From Microtetraspora sp. NBRC 13810 (GTDB lineage: Bacteria > Actinomycetota > Actinomycetes > Streptosporangiales > Streptosporangiaceae), in contig NZ_BSRQ01000028.1 in the NCBI RefSeq assembly GCF_030268685.1, forward strand, positions 55,504 through 119,503: a stretch of 64,000 bases of DNA. The letters are read 5' to 3'. Shown here piece after piece: positions 49,232 through 57,244 of this stretch; the stretch's first letter is position 1, and the number at the start of each line of letters is the position of its first letter. The translations under genes were made by a program, and so were the position numbers. Under the pieces are notes generated by a model that worked only from the letters and a program-made list of their open reading frames with translations, did no database searches and was not told the DNA's origin.

Positions 49232-49987
49232 TCACTGCGAGGCGGCCCTTTTTCGTGCCTGGGGAGAAATCTGGGAGACGATCATGCTGACGTTCCCCTC
49301 CCGCCACTTCGCCAGCTCCGCGTCCAGGATCGGGATGCTCGAATGCGGATGGATTGTGAACCGGGCTGCCACCGCGCTCTCCCACAGCACTTGGAGATAG
49401 GCGGTCAGCTCCTCGCGCATCCCGTCCGTCACGTGCCCATAGATCCCGGACATGCTGCGGTCCTCGTGCCCCATCCGCTCGACGGTGAGCGCCTTGTGGG
49501 TACGCGCGTCGTCGAGCCACGTCTGGTGCCCGTGCCGCAGCCCGTGCGGGGTCAGGCCCGGCAGGACCGGGAGCCAGCTCGCCAGGTGCGGCCGTTCCCC
49601 GTCCGGCCATGACAGCCAGTCCGGCCGCCCGCGGCCCGTCGGTGGCACGAAGGGCTCGCCTGCGACCGCACGCGGCCAGGGCCACGACACCGGCCGGCCC
49701 GGCCACATCATCTCGCCCTCGACGACCTGCCGCCGGCCGCGTGCGGGCGCCGCGCCGTACACCGCGGTGTCGACGAGCACCGGCCGTGCCGGGCGCGCGG
49801 ACGCGCCCGTACGCGCCGGCCACTGCCCATCGGCTGCCGGCCGCATGACCCGTCCGCCGAAGTTGCCCCGCTGGTAGTGCGCACCCTCCGGGCTCAGGAA
49901 GAGGTACCGGTATGAGCCCCGGCATTCCCGATTGTCCGCCGCCGGAGGCTGCTTTTCGCTCGCCAGCAGGACGTCCCCCATTCCCAC
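49232..49987 (-). pseudogene. Truncated tyrosine recombinase/integrase
   Basis: The C-terminal catalytic part of a phage-type integrase survives: LFLSPEGAHYQRGNFGGRVMRPA near the left, GLTPHGLRHGHQTWLDD (catalytic R and H), GHEDRSMSGIYGHVTDGMREEL (H and the nucleophile Y). The N-terminal core-binding domain and the first catalytic Arg region are missing; upstream of about 49915 the frame has no resemblance and runs into the HAD gene. The stop is 34 bases from the tRNA-Ile 3' end, the usual layout for an element integrated in a tRNA. It is likely inactive. Confidence 0.8.
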
Positions 49988-50004
49988 CGACCCAAGGGGG
50001 TCAC

Positions 50005-50490
50005 GTGCGTTGTTCTGTCATTGCCATCGACTACGGGTCCACGATCTCGACCGACATGATCGACCACATACTCGGGCAGAAACCGGTCGATCCGGCAGCG
50101 GCCACCGCCTTGCGCACCCTGCACGACGACTACGGGCTGCGCCTGATCCTGGCATCCAACACCCTGCCGTGCGAGACCCGGTGGCCCGCTCTCCAGGAGG
50201 CCGGCATCGACGACCTCTTCCAGGTCGCGCTGCTCTCCTACCCGCTCGGAGTCCGGAAACCAGCCGCGCTGTTCTACCGGCTCGTGCTCGCCGCGGCCGA
50301 AGCGCCGCCCGAGCAGGTGCTGTTCGTCGGTGACAACGTCCACTGCGATGTGATCGCGCCGATGGAAGCCGGGATGGCCGCCGCCCTCGTGCGCCCCAAC
50401 GGGCTGGCCCGGGGCGAGGGCCTTCCACCGGGCGCCCACCTGATCGCCGGCGTCGCGGCCCTGCCCGCGCTGATCAAAGGAGGTCATTGA
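50005..50490 (+). CDS. HAD superfamily hydrolase
   Basis: A 161-residue HAD-like phosphatase. Motif I IDYGST (an altered DxDGT: the second Asp is Gly), motif II ILASN near 55, the motif III lysine in GVRKPAALFYRL, and motif IV FVGDNVHCDVIAPMEAGM. The second motif I aspartate is the usual acid/base, so activity may be modified. GTG 50005 with an AAGGGGG site; the frame extends upstream over the integrase remnant without conservation. Its TGA overlaps the next ATG by one base. It could serve the lanthipeptide locus, but this is unproven. Confidence 0.78.
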   Translation: MRCSVIAIDYGSTISTDMIDHILGQKPVDPAAATALRTLHDDYGLRLILASNTLPCETRWPALQEAGIDDLFQVALLSYPLGVRKPAALFYRLVLAAAEAPPEQVLFVGDNVHCDVIAPMEAGMAAALVRPNGLARGEGLPPGAHLIAGVAALPALIKGGH

Positions 50491-50803
50491 TGGGCATCCT
50501 GCGGGTGGGGTCATACAACTTGGCCGGAGAAACGAGCACGGCGGACGCTACTCGCCTCAACGACCAGCTCGCCATGCTGGCCAAGGAGGAACTCGATGTT
50601 CTGGCCCTCCAGGAGCCAAGAACTGGAGAGGCAACGAGCTGGCCCCGGCAGAGCAGGCGCTCGGCGTGCGTCCCTACCTGGCGCCCTCCGCGCACTATGG
50701 ATGCCACCTGGTGACCACGGTCGGGGAATCACGGGTAAGCGCGGCGCGGCTAATCCGCACGGCAGCGCAAGAGAGCGCACATCAGACCGGATCGGCCGGG
50801 TAG
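50490..50803 (+). pseudogene. Frameshifted, truncated endonuclease/exonuclease/phosphatase-family gene
   Basis: The first 41 codons read MGILRVGSYNLAG and LNDQLAMLAKEELDVLALQE, the start of an EEP-fold hydrolase (N-x-N/A and the metal-binding Glu in ALQE). At about 50611-50616 the sense passes into the +2 frame, where AKNWRGNELAPAEQALG and a following stretch continue the family pattern to about 50740; the rest of the ~250-residue domain is missing. So one base was lost and the 3' end deleted. It is coupled to the HAD gene by a TGATG overlap. Confidence 0.7.
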
Positions 50804-51549
50804 CGGTAACGGAGGTTCCACTGGTAGCTGGGCAGGATGTAGACGTTGATCTTGACGGCTCGGTTGGTTGCGGTCCAGCCGATATGGAAAATCTCGATCA
50901 CCCGCTGGTCTGGGGTCATGCGCAGGAACCGCGCCTCGTCCGGGGTGGGCGGCCGTACCCGCAGGTTCTCCTCGATCTCGGCCTGGGCGTAGCCGAGATC
51001 GGCCAGGCGGCTGCTGATCCCGCCGACGCCGGAGTCACGCTCGGCGATGGGGGTACCGTCGGCGATCTCGCGCGGAATGTAGCTGGTGACGATCTGGATA
51101 GGCACGCCCTGGGCGCGCATGCGGCGGGCGCGCACAATCACGCTGTCGGAGTCGGAGTCAACGCCGAGCACGTCCGCGACGTCCGCAGGGGGTCTGCCGG
51201 GGCCGATGGTGTTGTCGGAGTCCAGCGCGTAGCCGAGTTGATCGAGCTCGCTCGCGAGCGAGCCGCGCAGTCCGCCCCGCTCGCGGTGGGCGCGGCTGTG
51301 TCGTACGGCCGCATCGCGCAGGATCGTCGGCAACTCGTGGACGTAGGTGCCGACGCCCATATGCACGCGCAGCAGCCCCTCGGACTTGAGGATATTCAGG
51401 GCCTTATTGACTGTGGCCCGGTTGACGTCCAGTTCGGCGGCAAGCTGGTCCTCGTTCGGCAGGAGGGAGCCACGCGGGTAGACGCCGTTGTTGATCGCCT
51501 GTCTGAGGGTGGCCGCCACATCACGGTACCGGCGCGCTGGGGTCGTCAT
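50782..51549 (-). CDS. GntR family regulator with UTRA domain
   Basis: A 255-residue GntR/HutC-type regulator. The winged helix is at about 8-75 (YRDVAATLRQAINNGVYPRGSLLPNEDQLAAELDVNRATVNKALNILKSEGLLRVHMGVGTYV). The UTRA ligand-binding domain spans about 90-250 (RARRMRAQGVPIQIVTSYIPREIADGTPIAERDSGVGGISSRL, EIEENLRVRPPTPDEARFLRM). It is divergent from the lanthipeptide operon and probably controls it and itself through the repeats in the intergenic region. Ligand unknown. Confidence 0.9.
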   Translation of the reverse strand: MTTPARRYRDVAATLRQAINNGVYPRGSLLPNEDQLAAELDVNRATVNKALNILKSEGLLRVHMGVGTYVHELPTILRDAAVRHSRAHRERGGLRGSLASELDQLGYALDSDNTIGPGRPPADVADVLGVDSDSDSVIVRARRMRAQGVPIQIVTSYIPREIADGTPIAERDSGVGGISSRLADLGYAQAEIEENLRVRPPTPDEARFLRMTPDQRVIEIFHIGWTATNRAVKINVYILPSYQWNLRYRYPADPV

Positions 51550-51568
51550 GACCTAACCCTATCGGCGC

Positions 51569-51632
51569 TATGTACTACGTACTCGTTGACCCACACCCTG
51601 AGCCGGTCTATGAAGTATGTAGCATCTACTTC
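51569..51632. promoter_or_regulatory. Candidate GntR operators between gntR and the lanthipeptide operon
   Basis: Two related boxes face each other: TATGTACTACGTACT (51569-51583) and AGTATGTAGCATCTA (51614-51628); the first read on the minus strand is AGTACGTAGTACATA. The second is also part of a dyad, GAAGTA-9-TACTTC (51612-51632). The first box lies 20 bases before the gntR start. Such spacing suits a dimeric repressor. Confidence 0.5.
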
Positions 51633-51827
51633 CTCGACCCGGGTGAATGACCAGAGTAAGCGATTAGCCCGGGTGGTGAATCGGCGACACGCGATACGGC
51701 ATCGACATGATCGCCCCGCCCGGCAGTCGGAAAGACTCCCAGGCTTCGGTCAGCGACGACCAGCCACTCTTCGACCGTCACGCCTCAATCACAGGGATAG
51801 CCCCGTCAAAGTGAAGGAGTACACCCC

Positions 51828-52004
51828 ATGCTCAGCCCCACCACCATTACGGCCAACCACGAGCCCGCCACCGTGGACGTCGCTGACCCGTTCCAGCTCG
51901 ACATCACCTTCATCGAGAACACCCCGGCGGCCGACACGGTGCTGATGTGCAGCACCGGCGACAACTGCGGAACCTCATGCCCGAGCGCCTGCCCCACCTC
52001 GTAG
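51828..52004 (+). CDS. FxLD-family lanthipeptide precursor
   Basis: A 58-residue peptide with the family's leader motif F22-Q-L-D25 (DPFQLDITFIE) and a Cys/Ser/Thr-rich C-terminus. Core cysteines are C41, C47, C51 and C55; dehydratable residues are S42, T43, T49, S50, S53, T57 and S58. D45 lies between T43 and C47, where it could be the target of the co-encoded PIMT-like methyltransferase. The ATG has a GAAGGAG site nine bases upstream. It is the first gene of the operon, followed 77 bases later by lanB. Family membership is from the motif and the gene set; the cleavage site is unknown. Confidence 0.9.
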   Translation: MLSPTTITANHEPATVDVADPFQLDITFIENTPAADTVLMCSTGDNCGTSCPSACPTS

Positions 52005-52081
52005 GGGCAGCCTGACCCCCGCGGGCCGGTGGGCTGGCTCCCCGGCCCGTACCCCCTTCTGCCAAGGACGGAGGTGCAGCG

Positions 52082-54112
52082 ATGACGCGCTTGCGGCGCA
52101 GCCTGTACCGAGATGCCGGCGGCATGATGCTGCGCGCCGCAGTCAACGTCGCCGGGCCGGGCATGCCGCCCTGGCCGGGGCCTGCGGCGCCGGTCGAACG
52201 CTGGCGCTCATGGCTGGAGTCGGTGTGGGCGGACGACGCCTTCCAGGAGGCGGTGTCCATCGCCAGCCCAGACCTTGCCCGCCAGATCCAGGCGGTCCTT
52301 GACGGGCGATCGGTGAAGCCGCGTCGGGTACGCCGGACGGCACTGGCCACCGCCCGGTACACGATCAGGTACGCCCGCCGGTCCACCCCGTTCGGTCTGT
52401 TCGCTGGTGTCACGCTGGTCGAGCTGGGCGGCGGGGCCGACGTGTGGTTCGGGGACCAGCACCAGGCCGCCACCCGGCCCGACCCGGTAGCGCTGGACGC
52501 GGCGGTCACAAAGTGGGAAGCGGACGGCCAACTGATGACCGACGTCGAAGTCTGCGTCAACACCCTGGCACGCCGGCAGGGTGGCCGCGTCAACGTCCCG
52601 TCCGAGGGAGCCTCGGAGTTCTCCCTCGCGCTGACGCCCGCGCTCATGCTGGTGCTCGACGTGGCTCGATCGCCGATCCGGTATGCGGAGCTGGGCGACA
52701 AGCTCGCCGCCGCGTTCCCCAGCACGCTCGGCCACCAGCGGACCGGGCTCCTGGCCGAGCTCCTGCGGGTGCGGCTGCTGCGGTCGTCGCTGCGCGCTCC
52801 CGCCACCGTCATCAATCCGGTTGACCCGCTGCCCCCAGCCCTGCGGACGGCCACCCGCGCCGGCTCGGCGGCGGATCTGCGGCTGGACGCCACAGTGCGG
52901 CTGCCAGAAACGGTGCTCATCGAGGCGGAGACAGCCGCTACGGTCTTGACCCGGCTCGCCATGCATCCGGCGGGAACGCCGGCATGGCGCCGCTACGCCG
53001 ACCGGTTCACTGAACGTTACGGCGACGGCGCCGAGGTACCGCTTGAATTCGTCATCGACCCAGACAGAGGGCTGGGCCTCCCTGAAGGATTTGCCCAGTT
53101 GGCCGAACCTCCTCGCCCGATGGCCCTGCGGGACCGGTTCCTGCTGGAGATAGCCGGCACCGCAGCTGTCGAGCCCGGCCGGTCCGTGGCCCTGTCCGAG
53201 GAGATGATCGAACGCCTTGAAGGTACGGGGCAGCCGGCGGTCACCCCGCCCCATGTCGAACTGTGCGCGCAACTTCAAGCGGACTCGATTCGGGCTCTGG
53301 ACCGCGGAGACTTTCGTCTCCGGGTGGTCACCGTCTCCCGCGCTGCCGGTTCGATGACGGGCCGGTTCTGGTACCTGTTCCCCCACACCGGCACCGCGTA
53401 CGCCGGCCTGCCCACGGTGGAGCCCGGCGCCGAGCTGGCCCAGTTGTCCTTCCACGCCGGCCGCGTCCACGCCGACCAGCTCACCCGCGCCCCGCAGGTG
53501 CTGCCCCGTCTGGTCAGCGTCGGCGAGTTCCGGCACCCCGGCAAGGGCGTGCTGGTCCCGTCTGATCTGGCTGTCGGAGTCCGTGACGGCCGTCTCTATC
53601 TGGCCGAGGCAGCCACTGGGAAGCGTCTGGAGCTGTTCGCGCCGACCGCGCTCAACTTCGTGTGGAACAACTACACGCCGCCCCTGGCCCGGTTCCTCGC
53701 CGAGATCAGCCGCGCCCACACCGCCCAGGTGACATGGTTCGACTGGGGCGCCGCCTGGATCCTCCCGTTCCTCCCCACGCTGACCTACCGGCGGTCGATC
53801 CTGACCGCAGCACGCTGGAAGGTCCGGGCCCGGGACCTGCCCGGCCGCGCCGCCACGTTGGACGAGTGGGCCGACCGGCTGCGCGCCTGGATGGGCCGGT
53901 TCAGGGTGCCGGACCGTGTGCTCCTGGCCGAGGACGATCAGCACCTGCCGCTCGATCTACGCCAGGACATGCACCTGGATCTCCTGCGCGCCCACCTCGG
54001 TGCCAGCCGTACCGGTGTCGCGGTCCTCCACGACGCGCCACCGCCGGACGCCGACGGCTGGATCGGCGGACGGGCCCACAGCCTCGTCATCCCGCTCAAG
54101 GCACGCTCATGA
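52082..54112 (+). CDS. LanB-type lanthipeptide dehydratase, glutamylation part only
   Basis: A 676-residue protein of the Lant_dehydr_N family. The hallmark RxSTPFGLFAGV is at about residues 99-109, preceded by a basic, Arg-rich beginning (RRVRRTALATARYTIRYARR). The C-terminal region contains EFRHPGKGVLVPSDLAVGV and LNFVWNNYTPPLARFLAEIS typical of the glutamylation fold. It would use glutamyl-tRNA to glutamylate core Ser/Thr. The SpaB_C elimination domain is absent and is found instead on the protein at 55200-57233. ATG 52082 with a strong GGAGG; the stop overlaps the lanC ATG (ATGA). Confidence 0.92.
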   Translation: MTRLRRSLYRDAGGMMLRAAVNVAGPGMPPWPGPAAPVERWRSWLESVWADDAFQEAVSIASPDLARQIQAVLDGRSVKPRRVRRTALATARYTIRYARRSTPFGLFAGVTLVELGGGADVWFGDQHQAATRPDPVALDAAVTKWEADGQLMTDVEVCVNTLARRQGGRVNVPSEGASEFSLALTPALMLVLDVARSPIRYAELGDKLAAAFPSTLGHQRTGLLAELLRVRLLRSSLRAPATVINPVDPLPPALRTATRAGSAADLRLDATVRLPETVLIEAETAATVLTRLAMHPAGTPAWRRYADRFTERYGDGAEVPLEFVIDPDRGLGLPEGFAQLAEPPRPMALRDRFLLEIAGTAAVEPGRSVALSEEMIERLEGTGQPAVTPPHVELCAQLQADSIRALDRGDFRLRVVTVSRAAGSMTGRFWYLFPHTGTAYAGLPTVEPGAELAQLSFHAGRVHADQLTRAPQVLPRLVSVGEFRHPGKGVLVPSDLAVGVRDGRLYLAEAATGKRLELFAPTALNFVWNNYTPPLARFLAEISRAHTAQVTWFDWGAAWILPFLPTLTYRRSILTAARWKVRARDLPGRAATLDEWADRLRAWMGRFRVPDRVLLAEDDQHLPLDLRQDMHLDLLRAHLGASRTGVAVLHDAPPPDADGWIGGRAHSLVIPLKARS

Positions 54113-55179
54113 ACGCGCCGGCTCCGCCCAGGACGCAGGACCTGTCCGAAGGCCTGCTCGGAGTGGCGCTGCTGTGCATCGAACGCGGAGATCTTACCTC
54201 TGCCCGTGTCACCCTGAGGCAGGCGGTCGCAAGTGGCGTCAGCGTCGGCGGCAACGCATCGCTGTTCCACGGTGCCCCGGCGCTTGAGTTCGTGCTCGGC
54301 CGTGCCGGACGTGCCGACAACGGGGTTCGGGACGTCGTCGACCGCCTTGTGACCACTCGACTTGAGGCAGCACGCCGACGGCAGGCGTCCGGGGCGCTGC
54401 CGCGCCTCGCGGAGTTCGATCTCATCCGCGGGCTTACCGGGCTGGCCGCGCTGCTCTTGACCCGGGCAGAGCCGCCGCCGCTGCTCGAACAGGTGCTGAC
54501 TCACCTCGTGTCGCTGGCACAGCCGGTCGACGTTGGTGGCAGGACTCTGCCCGGGTGGTGGTCGATGGACGGCCCCGGGCATGAGGAGATACTCGGGGGC
54601 CACGGGAACAACGGTCTCGCGCACGGCATCGCCGGCCCCCTGGCGATCCTGTCCCTCGCCGCCCGCCATGGTGTCCAGGTGCCGGGGCAGCGTGACGCGA
54701 TCGAGGTGTTCGCGGGCTGGTTGGACAGCTACGGATGCCGCTACTGGGTCACTCTCGGCGAGCTGACCACGGCCGGCCCACTTGAACCGCTGCCCGCACG
54801 ACCGTCCTGGTGCTACGGCCAGCCCGGCATCGCCCGCGCCCAGCAGCTGGCCGCGCTCGCACTCCACGACCCCGCCCGCCAGCACGGCGCGGAGAACACC
54901 ATCATGGGCGCGCTGACCGACCCGGCTGGTATCGGCCGGATCACCGACGCCACGCTGTGCCACGGCTTGGCCGGTCTGCTGGTCGTCGCCCGCGCCGTAG
55001 CCGTCGACAGCCCCGCACCGGACCGGTTCGCGCCGCTCATCGAAGACCTCGCTGGACGCCTGGCCGCCGACCTGGACCGGCTACCGAAGCCCGGATTCAT
55101 GGAAGGCCGCGCCGGCGCGCATCTGGCGTTGGACGGCACGAACACGACCGGCTGGACCAGAGCCCTACTGATCACCTAA
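54109..55179 (+). CDS. LanC-like lanthionine cyclase
   Basis: A 356-residue alpha/alpha-barrel cyclase. The signatures are HGNNGLAHGIAGP (acid/base His region near 165-177), SWCYGQPGIARA with C235, and TLCHGLAGLL with C284-H285; the two Cys and the His would hold the zinc that activates core cysteine thiols. It adds these thiols to dehydrated Ser/Thr to form (methyl)lanthionine. The start overlaps the lanB stop. There is no sign of damage. Confidence 0.93.
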   Translation: MNAPAPPRTQDLSEGLLGVALLCIERGDLTSARVTLRQAVASGVSVGGNASLFHGAPALEFVLGRAGRADNGVRDVVDRLVTTRLEAARRRQASGALPRLAEFDLIRGLTGLAALLLTRAEPPPLLEQVLTHLVSLAQPVDVGGRTLPGWWSMDGPGHEEILGGHGNNGLAHGIAGPLAILSLAARHGVQVPGQRDAIEVFAGWLDSYGCRYWVTLGELTTAGPLEPLPARPSWCYGQPGIARAQQLAALALHDPARQHGAENTIMGALTDPAGIGRITDATLCHGLAGLLVVARAVAVDSPAPDRFAPLIEDLAGRLAADLDRLPKPGFMEGRAGAHLALDGTNTTGWTRALLIT

Positions 55180-55199
55180 CCCGCGATAGGGAGTCCTAC

Positions 55200-57233
55200 G
55201 TGGACGACGAGCATCTCTCGATCACCACCGACATGAGCTGGTGGCACGCCACCGTCACATTCCACGACGCCGGATTAACACCGGACGCGGCTGGGGCGCT
55301 GTCGGCCGCGCTGTCCGGCCGCCGTTTCCACTTCCTTCGCAAGGACAGCGGCCTCCGCCTCCGCACCGAGCAGCCCGCGGCGGACCTGCTCAACCAGCTC
55401 GCCACCGACCACATCGTGGCCGGCTGGGTCGGCGGAATCTACGAGCCCGAGGTTCACGCCTTCGGCGGCCCCGAGGCGATGGCGGTCGCCCATGACGTGT
55501 TCTGCGCCGACAGCCCAGCCGCTCTGGCCGGAACCGGCAGCCCGAGAGCTCGGGAACGCTGCGTCCTACTGCTGTCTGCGATGAACCGCGCGGCCGGCAT
55601 GGATCCGTTCGAGATCGGCGACGTCTGGGCGAAACTCGGCGACCTACGGCCACCCGTCACCCCGCCCACCGGCCGGTCCCTCGACCGGGCGATCAGCGCG
55701 ATGAGGCGTCTGATGAACGCCGACGCAGCCCAAAGGCCGGACGCCGAGCCGGGCTGGACGGTACGCGCGACCGCGTTCGAGGAGGCTGGACTACGGCTCA
55801 GGCGACTGGCCGCCGAAGGACGGCTGACGCGGGGCCTACGCGCCACACTCACCCACCACGCGATCTTTGCGTTCAACCGCGCCGGAATCCCCGCCGAACA
55901 GCAGGCCGCAACCGCATGGCTCGGCACTCAAGCCGCCTTCACCGAATGGGCATCAGCCGACGTGTCCACCCGCCGCTCCACCTCGCCGACCCCTACCCTC
56001 ACCCCAATGGAGACCACTATGACCGCCGCCGACCCCGCCGACCTGCGAGAGGCGTACGTGACCCGCCTCATCGAAGGCGGCCACCTGCACGCCCCCGACG
56101 TCATCGCCGCGTTCCAGGCCGTCGAACGGCACCGTTTCCTTCCAGGCGTAGCCCTGCAAGCGGCATACGCCGAAGACGCCGTGCCCATCAAACACGACGA
56201 ATCCGGCGAAATGATCTCGTGTATTTCCGCGCCCTCGATCGTCGCCCTCCAGCTTGAGCAACTGGACGCGAGGCCCGACCATAAGGTTTTGGAAGCCGGA
56301 GCCGCCACTGGCTACAACGCCGCGCTTCTCTCCCGACTCGTCGCTCCCCAGGGTCACGTATGGACTGTCGACGTCGACCAAGACCTCGTGGACCGCGCCC
56401 AGAAGAACCTCGCGGATGCCGGAGCGTCGAACGTCACCGCGATGCTGGCCGATGGCGCGGCCGGGCTCCCCGAGCACGCCCCGTTCGACCGGATCCAATT
56501 CACCGTGGGCGCCGGGGACATCCCCCTGCCCGTCCTGGATCAACTGGCCCCGGACGGCCGCCTCGTCATCCCGATGAGGATCCGCGGCAGCATCTCCCGT
56601 TCCTTCGCTTTCGAGCGCGACGGCAACACCTGGAGAACCGTCTCGTGTGAGATGGCAACGTTCGTCCCCCTCCGCAAGGGCGTCTGCGACGACATCTACA
56701 CCCGCGTCCCCATGGCCGGCGAAGGGAACGTCCACCTGGAGACCTTCAGCGAACAGGACGTGGACCGCGACGCGATCCGCACCGTCCTCGACCAGTCACC
56801 CACCAAGATCTACACCGGGGTGAACTTCCGCCAGGGCAACCCCTTCGAATGGGTGTACCTCTACCTCGCCGCGATCCTGCCCAACGGTCTGTCTCGTATG
56901 CCCGGCTCTCGCCCCGGCTTCACCCCCCACTTCGCATGGGGATCGATGGCCGCACTCGATGGCGACAGCTTGGCGTACTTGACCGTCCGTGAAGGTGAGG
57001 ACGAGCAGAGCAGGTTCTGGGAACTCGGCGTCATCGGCCACGGTACACGCGGCGCCTCCATCGCCGACCAGGTCGCCACCGGGATCATCGACTGGCATCG
57101 GGGCTGGGGCCACGACGGGCCCGAGCCGAGCTTCCGCATGGCCGTCGGCGACGCCCGCGACTTGCTGAAGGCCGCTGACTCACGCTTCATCATCGACAAG
57201 CCCAACAGCCGCCTGGTCATCGACTGGCCGTAG
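55200..57233 (+). CDS. Fused SpaB_C elimination domain and FxLD-system PIMT-like methyltransferase
   Basis: A 677-residue two-domain protein. Residues about 1-255 match thiopeptide-type bacteriocin biosynthesis (SpaB_C) domains: WWHATVTFHDAG, FHFLRKDSGLRLRT, FGGPEAMAVAHDVFCADS, RERCVLLLSAMNR. They supply the glutamate-elimination step that LanB lacks. Residues about 275-677 are a protein-isoaspartate-type O-methyltransferase: REAYVTRLIEGGHLHAPDVIAAF, AVPIK, and SAM motif I VLEAGAATGYN at 363-373, followed by a family-specific C-terminal extension. The GTG at 55200 follows GATAGGGAG. The two domains are one uninterrupted frame; an internal ATG near 56019 could also start a free methyltransferase. 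Confidence 0.9.
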   Translation: MDDEHLSITTDMSWWHATVTFHDAGLTPDAAGALSAALSGRRFHFLRKDSGLRLRTEQPAADLLNQLATDHIVAGWVGGIYEPEVHAFGGPEAMAVAHDVFCADSPAALAGTGSPRARERCVLLLSAMNRAAGMDPFEIGDVWAKLGDLRPPVTPPTGRSLDRAISAMRRLMNADAAQRPDAEPGWTVRATAFEEAGLRLRRLAAEGRLTRGLRATLTHHAIFAFNRAGIPAEQQAATAWLGTQAAFTEWASADVSTRRSTSPTPTLTPMETTMTAADPADLREAYVTRLIEGGHLHAPDVIAAFQAVERHRFLPGVALQAAYAEDAVPIKHDESGEMISCISAPSIVALQLEQLDARPDHKVLEAGAATGYNAALLSRLVAPQGHVWTVDVDQDLVDRAQKNLADAGASNVTAMLADGAAGLPEHAPFDRIQFTVGAGDIPLPVLDQLAPDGRLVIPMRIRGSISRSFAFERDGNTWRTVSCEMATFVPLRKGVCDDIYTRVPMAGEGNVHLETFSEQDVDRDAIRTVLDQSPTKIYTGVNFRQGNPFEWVYLYLAAILPNGLSRMPGSRPGFTPHFAWGSMAALDGDSLAYLTVREGEDEQSRFWELGVIGHGTRGASIADQVATGIIDWHRGWGHDGPEPSFRMAVGDARDLLKAADSRFIIDKPNSRLVIDWP

Positions 57234-57244
57234 AAGGGAGCAGC

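Noticed and set aside
50596..51945. Plus-strand open frame of 449 codons running across gntR into the precursor gene
   Set aside because: Opposite the intact GntR/UTRA gene and in a different frame from the precursor; no conserved sequence.
52910..52930. LPETV in the LanB protein as a sortase signal
   Set aside because: It is in the middle of a cytoplasmic enzyme with no following hydrophobic segment.
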